NCBI RefSeq assembly: GCF_026410925.1 | Contig: NZ_CP112972.1 | Location: forward strand, 186,001-250,000 | Length of the DNA stretch: 64,000 nucleotides | Source: Halovenus salina | Lineage (GTDB): Archaea > Halobacteriota > Halobacteria > Halobacteriales > Haloarculaceae | Direction: 5' to 3' | Shown: positions 52,727 to 60,993 of the stretch, piece by piece | How positions within the stretch are numbered: the stretch's first letter is position 1 | Layout of the letters: each line of letters starts with the position of its first letter | Made by a program: the position numbers and the translations under genes | The notes under the pieces: generated by a model | The model's input: the letters and a program-made list of their open reading frames with translations, nothing else | Told to the model about the DNA's origin: nothing | Databases searched by the model: none

Positions 52727-54215
52727 AGTTCAGCGCCTCCATGTGCTGAGTCATCCGACCCTCGATGTCGTCGCGCTCGGCCTGCAACTTCCGCAGTTTC
52801 GTCAGTTCCTCTTCCACGTCGATGTCCTCCTCGGGTTCGGTGGTGTCGACGTACAGCGCGATATTCAGATTGTAGTCGTTCTCTCGAATCTCCTCGATGT
52901 CGACCGTTCGGCTGACGCGCTCCTCGGTGGCCCACTCGCGGAAGTTCTCGACGATGTGGTCGACGCCCGCGTCGGTGAGTTCGTTCTGGTTCGATAGCTC
53001 CTCGTAGAAGTCCTCGTCGGCGGCGTGGATGAACTGGACCTCGCCCTCACGTTCTTCGGGCTTGTCGGCGTTCAAGACGAGAATCGCCGAGGGAATTGAG
53101 TTGTTCTGGAACAGATTCTCGGGTAGCCCGACGATGGCCTCGACGAGGTCGTTTTCGAGCATCGGTTTCCGATACCGACTCTCGTGTTTCCGGAAGAGGA
53201 CGCCGTGGGGTATGACGATGGCGGCTTTCCCGCCGGTGCCGTCCCGCTCCGGCCGCTTCAACTGCTTCGCCATGTGCATGATGAAGGCGTAGTCGCCCCG
53301 GTCGGCGCGGGGGAGTTTCTCGTGCCAGTCGAAGCGTCCGTAGGGGTCGTCCTGGAGGTCGTCTTTCGCCCAGTCCGCCGAGAACGGGAAGTTGGCCAGC
53401 ACGTAATCGAAGCGGTCGAGTTCGTCGTCGTCGGTGAACTGCGGCGCAGAGAGCGAGTCCTCGCGGGCAATCTCCCCCTTGAGTCCGTGAATCGAGAGAT
53501 TCATCTTGGCGATGGCGGCGATGTCGGGGTTGATTTCCTGCCCCGTGAAGGTGAGCTTCGACGGGTCGCCGCCCTGCTTGTTCTGGTAGTACTGGGCGGC
53601 TTCGGTGAGCATCCCACCCGAGCCGACTGTCGGGTCGTGGAAATCCTCGCCGTCCTCGAAGTCGTCGACGAGACGAATACAGAGCCGGACGATGTGCGGT
53701 GGTGTGAAGAACTGGCCGCCGGACTTACCCTCCTCTTCGGCGAAGTGGCGCACGAGGTCCATGTAGGCTTCGCCGAGCATGTCCGGCGGGACGCTGTCGC
53801 GGTCGAGGTCGTACTTCGAGAGGTGCTCGACGAGGCGTCCGAGTCGGTCGTCGTCGAGCGCATCGGCGTCGATGTAGTCAGCCCGGAAGACGCCTTCGAG
53901 GTCGGGGTTGGCCTCGGCCAGCGCGTCGAAGGCCTCGTTGAGCGTCTGGTCGACGTTGTCCGAGACCGCCCGCAAGTCCTCCCAGAGGTAACCCTCGGGA
54001 ACGACAGGAATCTCGTACAGCCGCTTCCGACGAGCGAAGTCCTCACCGTACTCGTCGAGATTGTCCTCGTACTGTTTCTCGAACTCGTCGGAGATGGATT
54101 TGTAGTAGACCAGCGGGAGGATGTACTCCTTGTAGTCAGTCGGGTCGACGGCGTCTCGAATGATATCGGCGCATTTGAACAGATGTGATTCGAGGTCGTC
54201 GAGACTGATGGACAT
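52719..54215 (-). CDS. hsdM: Type I restriction-modification methyltransferase subunit (HsdM)
   Basis: 498 residues. Adds N6-methyl to adenine at the site set by HsdS. SAM-binding motif I is DPTVGSGG (194-201), with GQFFTPPHIVRLCIRL before it as in this family. Motif IV, usually NPPF/Y, reads NFPF (275-278, ANFPFSADW), a conservative change. N-terminal helices (about 1-150) form the subunit-contact part; the C-terminus ends in a coiled coil. It is the first gene of the minus-strand island (hsdM, hsdS, MNT, HEPN, hsdR, peptidase). Confidence 0.95.
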   Translation of the reverse strand: MSISLDDLESHLFKCADIIRDAVDPTDYKEYILPLVYYKSISDEFEKQYEDNLDEYGEDFARRKRLYEIPVVPEGYLWEDLRAVSDNVDQTLNEAFDALAEANPDLEGVFRADYIDADALDDDRLGRLVEHLSKYDLDRDSVPPDMLGEAYMDLVRHFAEEEGKSGGQFFTPPHIVRLCIRLVDDFEDGEDFHDPTVGSGGMLTEAAQYYQNKQGGDPSKLTFTGQEINPDIAAIAKMNLSIHGLKGEIAREDSLSAPQFTDDDELDRFDYVLANFPFSADWAKDDLQDDPYGRFDWHEKLPRADRGDYAFIMHMAKQLKRPERDGTGGKAAIVIPHGVLFRKHESRYRKPMLENDLVEAIVGLPENLFQNNSIPSAILVLNADKPEEREGEVQFIHAADEDFYEELSNQNELTDAGVDHIVENFREWATEERVSRTVDIEEIRENDYNLNIALYVDTTEPEEDIDVEEELTKLRKLQAERDDIEGRMTQHMEALNYE

Positions 54216-54220
54216 AGTCG

Positions 54221-54234
54221 TCCCCAGACGGGGA
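54221..54234. repeat. Inverted repeat just before hsdM
   Basis: TCCCC, loop AGAC, GGGGA: perfect 5-base arms, 6 to 19 bases before the hsdM ATG. In this place it may be an operator or a leader stem covering the ribosome site, and could control the whole restriction island. Confidence 0.4.
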
Positions 54235-54283
54235 ACGCTCTTAGTAGTCGCGGATTGTGCGCAGAATCCGACGCGCCGGTTGG

Positions 54284-56188
54284 TTACTCCGAGATGACCG
54301 CCGAACTGCCGAGTTCCTCGTCGATTTCGGCGTCGGCCATCTTCTCGACGAGTGCGTCGACGACAGTCTCGCGCATGCCGCTGACGAACTTGATAGAGCC
54401 GACGACGAGGTGGCCGCCGCCGGAGACGCCGCCGCCGGGGACCTCCTCCTGTAGCTCGGCGACCATCTCGGGGATGTCCAGCCGAACGCCGTCGGAGCGA
54501 AGCACCGCGAAGTCCGGTCCGTAGCCGATGGTGATGACGGGGTCGCCCGTCTCCTCGACCTTCCGGTCGTGAATCTTCCCGGTCGTCTTGCCCGGTGCGG
54601 GGTAGGTGAACCGCCGCGCGTGGCTCTCGACGTCGATTCGGTAGAGGTGTGCGCCGTTGTCGAGTTCCTCGCGGGTGACGTGCTCCATGGCCGCATCGAG
54701 CTGTGTCTCGACATCCCGCTCTGCGCGCTCCGTGAACAGGTCGACCAGTCGCTCGTGGCGCTCGGTATCGTCGCAGTTGACGTTGAGCAGGTCGTTGACC
54801 AGCTCCCGGCCGTCGTTGTACTTCAGCCAGTAGGTGGCGTAGTCGAGGGCCTCACCGATATCGACGAGCCGGTGTTTGTCGTACCCCTCCTCGCGTGCCA
54901 GGTCGAGGAAATCATCCATTGCGTCGGCATCGGAGCGGTCCGCGAGTCCTGCCACTGCGGGAACGTGACGGAGTTCGTCGGTCACGTCCGGCGCAATCAT
55001 CCGTGCCAGCTCGACGGACATCATGCCCGTCGTGATGCGGTAGTCCTCGTCGTAGAGGTACGGGTTGACGTGTTTCTCGACGAGACCTTCGACGGCCTCA
55101 GGGTCCGGGTGGTGGTGGTCGACGACGAGAATCGGCACATCGTAGTGGGTGAGGTTACGGTAAGCCGGCGTATCCTCCTCGGTACTCCCGTTGTCGAGCA
55201 TCAAAAACAGCGGCAGCTTCTGCCCGTGGCGGTTGCGGTTTTCGAGCGCGAAGTTGAGGTCGCGCGTCACGTCTTCGAGCTCGTAGAACGGGGCCTTGCT
55301 CGGGAGGCGTTTGAGCAGGTGCCGGGACGCCTCCGGGTCCTCCCAGGTCTGTTCGATGAACTGTTCGAGGGCGTACTGAAGTGGGACGCTCGCACAGAGT
55401 CCGTCACCGTCGGCGTGGTGGCGCATCCGAATCGGACGCCCTTCGAGAACGGTCTCTCGGAGGCGAGCGGCAACGGTCTGCAGGTCCTCGTGGAGCTTCT
55501 CGAAGGCCGGCCACTCGACCAGCGGCTCGACCGCTGCCGGGTCCGTGGTGTCGGCTTCCTCGAATCGCTCGGTGACTGCCGCACGCGCTTCGTCTTCAAG
55601 GACGGAGATGCCGTCGACCTCTATCTGTGTGTACCCCTCGCGTGCCTCGGCAGTCCCGGAGATGCGAACGATGTCATCGAGTTCGATGTCGGGGAAGGCA
55701 CGGACGCCCGCTTCCTTGAATGCGGCACAGGGGACGACCCCCGAGGCGGTCCTGACTTGGAAGATGGTCGGGCCGCCGGTCTGTTTTATCTGGATTACCT
55801 TCCCGTCGAGGTGAACCTCGTCACCGACCGCGTCGGACAGCGTCTCTGCGGTGACTCCCTGTCCCGGCCCGACGCGTTCCCGCGAGTGGTCCGCAAGCTG
55901 GACCTCTGCGAAGCTCACATCGCCGTCGGGTCTGACCTCCGCGAGTTCGACAATCAGTTCGTCACCGACATCGTAGCTACCGATGAGATTCGAGGAGTGA
56001 ACAAGCCCGGCGACAGAATCCGAGAGGTCGACGAAGACGCCGTATTCGACGACACCGTTGACGGTGCCGACGTACTTCTCGCCGGAGTCAACATCGTCGA
56101 GCGTACAGCCAGCCGCGAGGTCATAGACGGTCGTCGGTTCGTCAGCGAGGTCGGTACCGTCGTCCCCGGTACCGTTTGGTGTAGACAT
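54284..56188 (-). CDS. S1/OB-fold DHH family phosphoesterase (RecJ-like)
   Basis: 634 residues. An S1 domain (about 40-105, EKYVGTVNGVVEYGVFVDL), an OB-fold (about 115-210, VHLDGKVIQIKQTGG), a DHH catalytic domain (about 245-460) with HHADGDG and the triple VVDHHHPD, and a C-terminal DHHA1 domain with GGGVSGGGHLVVGS. Haloarchaeal members of this layout are annotated as RecJ-like nucleases or DHH phosphodiesterases that degrade oligonucleotides or cyclic dinucleotides. The ATG at 56188 (MSTPNGTGDD) is preferred over 56206 since the earlier part is a poor start context. Divergent from the JAMM gene. Confidence 0.85.
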   Translation of the reverse strand: MSTPNGTGDDGTDLADEPTTVYDLAAGCTLDDVDSGEKYVGTVNGVVEYGVFVDLSDSVAGLVHSSNLIGSYDVGDELIVELAEVRPDGDVSFAEVQLADHSRERVGPGQGVTAETLSDAVGDEVHLDGKVIQIKQTGGPTIFQVRTASGVVPCAAFKEAGVRAFPDIELDDIVRISGTAEAREGYTQIEVDGISVLEDEARAAVTERFEEADTTDPAAVEPLVEWPAFEKLHEDLQTVAARLRETVLEGRPIRMRHHADGDGLCASVPLQYALEQFIEQTWEDPEASRHLLKRLPSKAPFYELEDVTRDLNFALENRNRHGQKLPLFLMLDNGSTEEDTPAYRNLTHYDVPILVVDHHHPDPEAVEGLVEKHVNPYLYDEDYRITTGMMSVELARMIAPDVTDELRHVPAVAGLADRSDADAMDDFLDLAREEGYDKHRLVDIGEALDYATYWLKYNDGRELVNDLLNVNCDDTERHERLVDLFTERAERDVETQLDAAMEHVTREELDNGAHLYRIDVESHARRFTYPAPGKTTGKIHDRKVEETGDPVITIGYGPDFAVLRSDGVRLDIPEMVAELQEEVPGGGVSGGGHLVVGSIKFVSGMRETVVDALVEKMADAEIDEELGSSAVISE

Positions 56189-56323
56189 ATCGAATTTGTA
56201 CGTCACTTGCCGGTTTTTAAGCTTCGATATACATCCGTGGTTTCAGCGCCGTCGATGGCACAGACCTGTGGTCAAAAGAGCGGTTCCGGAACCCTTAGAA
56301 GGGGGCGATGCTGAGTTGCGTGT

Positions 56324-56815
56324 ATGGGACTCTTCCGCTCGAGTGAGATTATCGGAATCGCCGATTCCGCACTCGAGTTCGCACTGGCCGCCTCCGAAGA
56401 GGCACACCCAAACGAGTACATGGGCATGCTCCGCGGAGAGGACGCCGCCAATCTGGGGCTTGACCAAGACGGAACGGTTCTCTCCGAGGTGCTCGTCGTT
56501 CCCGGAACGAAGACTAATCCGGTCAGCGCCGAGTTCAATCCGATTAACACGCCGAACGACCTCAGCGCTGCGGGGTCGGTCCACTCACACCCGAACGGCG
56601 TGCTCCGGCCCAGCGCTGCGGACCTCTCGACGTTCTCGCGGAACCACGTCCACATCATCATCGGTGCGCCGTACGGCTCCGACGACTGGCAAGCGTTCGA
56701 CCAGGACGGTGAGCCAATCGACCTGCCGGTCCTCGATGTCGACCCGCCTGAGGAGGACTTTTTCGATTTCACACAGGAAGATATTGACCGTGAACTACGG
56801 GAGGATGAACGATGA
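56324..56815 (+). CDS. JAMM/MPN metalloprotease (desampylase-like)
   Basis: 163 residues. The JAMM motif is complete: E31 (NEYMG), H87-x-H89 (VHSHP), S97 and D100 in [18 protein letters not shown] proteins in haloarchaea (HvJAMM1 and 2 in Haloferax) cut ubiquitin-like SAMP from its targets. This copy looks closest to the JAMM2-like type, but that is an inference from layout alone. The ATG at 56324 gives a natural start. The stop overlaps the ribL start by 4 bases. Confidence 0.85.
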   Translation: MGLFRSSEIIGIADSALEFALAASEEAHPNEYMGMLRGEDAANLGLDQDGTVLSEVLVVPGTKTNPVSAEFNPINTPNDLSAAGSVHSHPNGVLRPSAADLSTFSRNHVHIIIGAPYGSDDWQAFDQDGEPIDLPVLDVDPPEEDFFDFTQEDIDRELREDER

Positions 56816-57237
56816 AGCGAGTTGTCGCCCAGGGGACCTTCGACCTGCTCCATCCCGGCCACGTCCACTACCTCCGAGAGGCAAAGGCGATGGGTGAGAA
56901 GCTACACGTCATCGTTGCACGCTCGGAGAACGTGACCCACAAACAGGGTCCGGTTATCGCAGACGCCCAGCGTGTGGAGATGGTCGACGCGCTGAAGCCC
57001 GTCGACGAGGCACGGCCCGGACACACAGAGGATATTTTCGCGCCGATAGAGGAAATCGAGCCAGACGTTATCGCGCTGGGCCACGACCAGCACCACGAGG
57101 AGGCCGCGATAGCCGAGGAACTACAGCGCCGGGGTATCGACTGTGAGGTGTGTCGCGCCTCTCCGTACGAGCCCGACGAAGAGATGGTTCTTTCCTCGCG
57201 CCAGATTGCCGACCGCATCGTCTCACATCGGTCCTAA
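56812..57237 (+). CDS. ribL: Archaeal FAD synthase (RibL)
   Basis: 141 residues. Adenylylates FMN to FAD using ATP or CTP. The cytidylyltransferase motif HxGH is [10 protein letters not shown] in the first strand-helix turn (about 14-23), followed by [24 protein letters not shown] and the second conserved block [10 protein letters not shown]. Size and the two cytosines-type Cys in [14 protein letters not shown] match RibL. Coupled to the JAMM gene by 4 bases. Confidence 0.9.
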   Translation: MKRVVAQGTFDLLHPGHVHYLREAKAMGEKLHVIVARSENVTHKQGPVIADAQRVEMVDALKPVDEARPGHTEDIFAPIEEIEPDVIALGHDQHHEEAAIAEELQRRGIDCEVCRASPYEPDEEMVLSSRQIADRIVSHRS

Positions 57238-57314
57238 TCGAACTTTCCTCTGAGGGTCCATACACGTGCCAACAAAGCTATGTGTCTCAGTCGTCAAATT
57301 ACGCCCAGGAGCCG

Positions 57315-57887
57315 ATGTCTGCTAGTGACCCTGTCGTACTTATCGTCGAAGACGAGTCAGATGTCGCAGAGACGTATCGCCTCTGGCTGGCCGACAGCTA
57401 CAGTGTCCGCGTCGCCGAAGACGGCGACGAAGGACTGGACAAACTCGGCGACGCCGTCGATGTGGTGTTACTCGACAGGCGGATGCCGGGCCTCTCTGGC
57501 GGCGAGGTTCTCGAAGAGATTCGCTCTCGTGGGCTGGAGTGCCGTGTGGCGATGGTCACCGCTGTCGAGCCGGATTTCGATATTCTCGAAATGGGCTTCG
57601 ATGCGTACCTCGAAAAGCCAGTCAAGGGGAACAAACTCCGCTCGACCGTCCAGGACCTGCTCGAACGTTCGACATACGACTCGATGCTACAGGAGTACTA
57701 CGCCCTCGTCGAGAAACGGGCCACCCTGGAAGCGAACAAGACCGCCCGCGAACTCGACAACAGCGAGCAGTACCAAGACCTTCGACGACGCATCGAGCAA
57801 CGGCGTGACAAACTGTCCGAGACGCTTGGCAGCGTCGACGACGAAGACGACTTCATCACGACGATTCGCGAACTCGGCGACGAGTAA
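57315..57887 (+). CDS. HalX-type response regulator
   Basis: 190 residues. A receiver domain with the acidic pair in VEDESD (E12, D13), phospho-acceptor D54 (LLDRRMPG) and switch Lys K101 (YLEKPVKG), followed by a C-terminal HalX coiled coil (about 125-185, VEKRATLEANKTARELDNSEQYQDLRRRIEQ). HalX regulators are a haloarchaeal output type of unknown mechanism. No kinase gene is next to it; the nearest histidine kinase in the window is about 51 kb away at 5.7 kb. The start at 57315 is chosen because the receiver domain begins there. Confidence 0.9.
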   Translation: MSASDPVVLIVEDESDVAETYRLWLADSYSVRVAEDGDEGLDKLGDAVDVVLLDRRMPGLSGGEVLEEIRSRGLECRVAMVTAVEPDFDILEMGFDAYLEKPVKGNKLRSTVQDLLERSTYDSMLQEYYALVEKRATLEANKTARELDNSEQYQDLRRRIEQRRDKLSETLGSVDDEDDFITTIRELGDE

Positions 57888-57973
57888 TCGAGGGGCCACT
57901 GGTCTCGTCAGGGTGCGTAGCTTTTTACCGGCAAGCGACACGCTTATTCGAGTTTAGCAGGGATGTAGAACCG

Positions 57974-59644
57974 ATGAGTACGGACACTGGTGAGGAGACA
58001 GACGCCTTCAAACAGGCCTGTTCGGAGCTCGTCGAGCGTATTCTCGACGGCGAGATAGAGCGCGACGACGTCGAGTCGGCGAAGAAGGACGTCTGTGGCA
58101 AGTACTCCTCGCCGAAGGTCCCCAAGAACTCGGATCTACTCGATTTCGCGCCGCTCGAAAAGCGCGAAGAACTCGAATCAGTCCTCCAACGCAAGCCGGT
58201 TCGGACAGCATCGGGCGTCTCGCCAGTGGCGATTATGACCTCGCCAAAGCGGTGTCCACACGGGAAATGCCTCTACTGCCCGGGTGGGCCGGACTCGGAG
58301 TTCTCCAGCGCACAGAGTTACACGGGCCACGAGCCCGCGGCCGCCCGCGGCGAACAGAACGACTACGACCCCTACGGGCAGGTCACCCTCCGTCTCAACC
58401 AACTGCGGGAAATCGGTCACCCCGTCGACAAGGTCGAACTCATTCTCATGGGCGGAACGATGACCGCGCGCTCGCACGACTACCAAGAGTGGTTCGTCAA
58501 GCGTGCGCTCGAAGCAATGAACGACTACAAGGTCGACAGCCGCCCCGAGCCTGCCGAAGAGGAGAGTTTCGCACCCGACCCCGAGTCGGTGGATTTCCGG
58601 TATCTCGAAGACGTCATCGCCGAGAACGAGGTCGACAGCGTCCGGAACGTGGCGACGACCTTCGAGACGAAACCCGACTGGTGTGACCCCGAGCAGATCG
58701 ACCGGATGCTCGACCTCGGCGGAACGAAAGTCGAGGTCGGCGTCCAGACGACCTACGAGCGCATCAACCGCGAGATGCACCGCGGCCACGGCACCCAAGA
58801 CTCGATCGATGCCAACCGCCGCCTGCGTGACTCCGGATTCAAGGTCGGCTTTCACATGATGCCGGGCCAGCCGGGGATGTCCAAGGAGATGTGTCTCGAA
58901 GACTTCCGACGTATCTTCGAGGACTCCCGGTGGCGACCCGACTACCTCAAAATCTATCCGACGCTGGTCATCGAAGGGACCGCTGTCTACGACTCGTGGC
59001 ACACCGGCGACTTCGACCCTCTCGACAACGAGGAAGCAGCCGAACTGGTGGCCGAAATCAAATCGATGATTCCCCGCTACACCCGCCTCCAGCGCGTCCA
59101 GCGTGATATCCCGGCCGACTTCATCGAAGGTGGTGTCTGGAAGTCGAACCTACGCCAGCTCGCCAGACAGCGCATGGAGGAACACGGCTGGAGTTGTGAC
59201 TGTATCCGGTGTCGCGAGGTCGGCCACAACGACCAGGATCCACAGAACGTCACCCTCGAGATAGACACCTACGAGGTCGCCGGCGGCACGGAACACTTCA
59301 TCAGCTTCGAGGACTTCGAGAACGACCTCCTGGTTGGATTCTGTCGGCTCCGGTTTCCGAACGACCCTGTCCGCCGGGAACTCGAAGAGTCGGCAATCGT
59401 CCGCGAACTCCACGTCTACGGCAGTCAGGTCGGTGTCGGCGAGGCAGCCGCCGACGGCACCCCGGTCGACCAACACCAACACCAGGGGTACGGCACCCGT
59501 CTGCTGGCTGAAGCCGAGCGACTCGCCGTCGATGCTGGCTACGACAAACTGTCGGTGCTCAGCGGCATCGGCGTCCGCGAGTACTACCGCGAGAAGCTCG
59601 ACTTCCGACAGGACGGCCCCTACGTCAGCAAACGCCTGGAGTAG
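57974..59644 (+). CDS. Elp3 (tRNA U34 acetyltransferase, radical SAM)
   Basis: 556 residues. Modifies wobble uridine of tRNA with a carboxymethyl-type group. The radical SAM cluster is C94-x4-C99-x2-C102 (RCPHGKCLYC). The C-terminal GNAT domain (about 400-556) includes QGYGTRLLAEAERLA with the acetyl-CoA-binding loop. Length matches archaeal Elp3 (bacteria and eukaryotes have similar ones). No other Elongator gene is near; archaeal Elp3 is thought to act alone. A TATA-like CTTTTTAC is at about 57928. Confidence 0.95.
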   Translation: MSTDTGEETDAFKQACSELVERILDGEIERDDVESAKKDVCGKYSSPKVPKNSDLLDFAPLEKREELESVLQRKPVRTASGVSPVAIMTSPKRCPHGKCLYCPGGPDSEFSSAQSYTGHEPAAARGEQNDYDPYGQVTLRLNQLREIGHPVDKVELILMGGTMTARSHDYQEWFVKRALEAMNDYKVDSRPEPAEEESFAPDPESVDFRYLEDVIAENEVDSVRNVATTFETKPDWCDPEQIDRMLDLGGTKVEVGVQTTYERINREMHRGHGTQDSIDANRRLRDSGFKVGFHMMPGQPGMSKEMCLEDFRRIFEDSRWRPDYLKIYPTLVIEGTAVYDSWHTGDFDPLDNEEAAELVAEIKSMIPRYTRLQRVQRDIPADFIEGGVWKSNLRQLARQRMEEHGWSCDCIRCREVGHNDQDPQNVTLEIDTYEVAGGTEHFISFEDFENDLLVGFCRLRFPNDPVRRELEESAIVRELHVYGSQVGVGEAAADGTPVDQHQHQGYGTRLLAEAERLAVDAGYDKLSVLSGIGVREYYREKLDFRQDGPYVSKRLE

Positions 59645-59645
59645 C

Positions 59646-60308
59646 TCAGCTCCGGTACCGCCGCCCAACGAACAGGGCCAGTCCGCCGACCGTGGCGACG
59701 CCGACCACCCCCACTGCTATCACGGGCGGTCCGCTGTCTGCCGGTGACTCCTCTGTGGCGACCGCGCCGGCAGTGTCTCCGTTGTTCTCGATGCGTAGCG
59801 TCGCGTTGTGTTCGTAGACGAACACCTCGTAGTCGCCGGCGAGTTCGGCCCGAGAGTCGACAAAGGAGAGCGTCGTGTTCGTCTCGGGGGCGTTCTCGGC
59901 GACTTCGAGGGTGACCGTGGCGAACTGTGCGATGCCGGTCGAACCGTTCCGTGGCGGATCACGCCACTGGTGGGCGACAGCGGTTCCGCTCTCGTCGTCG
60001 ATGCTGGTCTCGTCGTAGACCTCGGTCTCCGGCCCCTGTTCGAGATACGACGCGGTCTCGATATCCGTCACCGAGAGGATCTCACGCTCGTAGGAAACGC
60101 CGAGAGTCAGGTTCGTGAGGCCAATATCTCCGTACCCGCCGTCGCTCTCGACGAAGACTCGCACGTCGACGGTCTCGCCGGGCGCGACGGTCTGCTGTTC
60201 GTGTTCGGGGTAGACGATTGTCGGCTGGTCGCTGCCGACTGCCGCGCCGGTGACCGCAAGCGCGAACAGACAGCCGACAACTACGAGGGGGACAGTAGAG
60301 CGGTCCAT
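59646..60308 (-). CDS. Surface protein with cohesin-like domain and membrane anchor
   Basis: 220 residues. A signal peptide (about 1-25), a beta-rich cohesin-like region (about 28-175, APGETVDVRVFVESDGGYGDIGLTNLTLGVSYE), a Thr/Glu/Ser/Pro linker, and one C-terminal membrane helix (about 192-212) ending GRRYRS. So it is anchored to the cell membrane with the beta domain outside. It has several N-x-S/T sites (e.g. NLT, NGS, NTT, NAT) for N-glycosylation. Function unknown. Its stop lies one base from elp3's. Confidence 0.75.
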   Translation of the reverse strand: MDRSTVPLVVVGCLFALAVTGAAVGSDQPTIVYPEHEQQTVAPGETVDVRVFVESDGGYGDIGLTNLTLGVSYEREILSVTDIETASYLEQGPETEVYDETSIDDESGTAVAHQWRDPPRNGSTGIAQFATVTLEVAENAPETNTTLSFVDSRAELAGDYEVFVYEHNATLRIENNGDTAGAVATEESPADSGPPVIAVGVVGVATVGGLALFVGRRYRS

Positions 60309-60350
60309 TGCCGACAGCTACGGCGTGCTGTCAGTTGAGTGTTTCCGGTA

Positions 60351-60902
60351 TTAGTAGAAGCCGCGTTCGACATCGTCGTCGATGATGTCCTCGAACTCCT
60401 GTTCGAGCAGCTCCTCGGCCTCCTCGAAGGTCTCGGTGAGATCCTCAAGCTGATCGGGTCGGTCGTGCTGGTCGAACTCCATCGGACCGTAGGCCGGACT
60501 CTCCAGGGCGTCCATGATGTCCTCGAACAACGCGTCCGGCGTCGTCGGTGCGTCGGCGTGGGTCTCGACGACCGATTCGAGCTGTTTGGCCCGCTCGGAG
60601 GCAGTCTCCTCGTCTTCGACGGGCTGTTGGACGCCGAACAGTCCCGACTCTGTGGCCTCTGCCGGGAAGTGGGGGTCGATGTCCTCGTCGACCCGGCGGG
60701 CCACCTGTGCGCCGACCCCCTCGACCTGGAACGGGTTTTTTGCGTACGTCTTGAGCTGGTAGGTGCCGACACCAGGGTGAGCGAGATACAGGTCCTCACC
60801 GATACCGCTCCGTCGGTCGCCGCCGACCGCCCGCCAGCCGTCCGGGTCGACGTCGCTCTCGACAACATCATGCAGAATGTCGTCCCAGTCTCTGATGCGC
60901 AT
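60351..60902 (-). CDS. Conserved-looking haloarchaeal protein of unknown function
   Basis: 183 residues, acidic. The N-terminal 65 residues form a beta-rich unit (RIRDWDDILHDVVESDVDPDGWRAVGG ... YLAHPGVGTYQLKTYAKNPFQVEGVG), and the rest is a long charged helical tail ending DIIDDDVERGFY. No motif is recognised. The start at 60902 is set by the family-like MRIRDWDDI; an ATG 39 bases upstream is less likely. It is divergent from the large helicase gene, 91 bases apart. Confidence 0.7.
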   Translation of the reverse strand: MRIRDWDDILHDVVESDVDPDGWRAVGGDRRSGIGEDLYLAHPGVGTYQLKTYAKNPFQVEGVGAQVARRVDEDIDPHFPAEATESGLFGVQQPVEDEETASERAKQLESVVETHADAPTTPDALFEDIMDALESPAYGPMEFDQHDRPDQLEDLTETFEEAEELLEQEFEDIIDDDVERGFY

Positions 60903-60964
60903 TGCTAGTCGAAATTCGGGACTCCAGGGGATTATACGCATCGGTCTCTGACGTTACCGACAGG

Positions 60965-60972
60965 ATTTTTTG
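60965..60972 (+). promoter_or_regulatory. TATA-like box for the Dna2-like gene
   Basis: ATTTTTTG is centred about 26 bases before the GTG at 60994. It supports that GTG as the start, rather than the TTG at 60970, which lies within the box itself. Confidence 0.5.
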
Positions 60973-60993
60973 AGCGGGCCTCGGAGTGGATTC

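Noticed and set aside
53184..54188. A 334-codon open frame on the plus strand.
   Set aside because: Antisense to hsdM, which has all methyltransferase motifs.
54569..56314. A 581-codon open frame on the plus strand.
   Set aside because: It is antisense to the DHH phosphoesterase gene, whose domains are clear. The frame is open because GC-rich codons on the other strand avoid stops; it has no family features.
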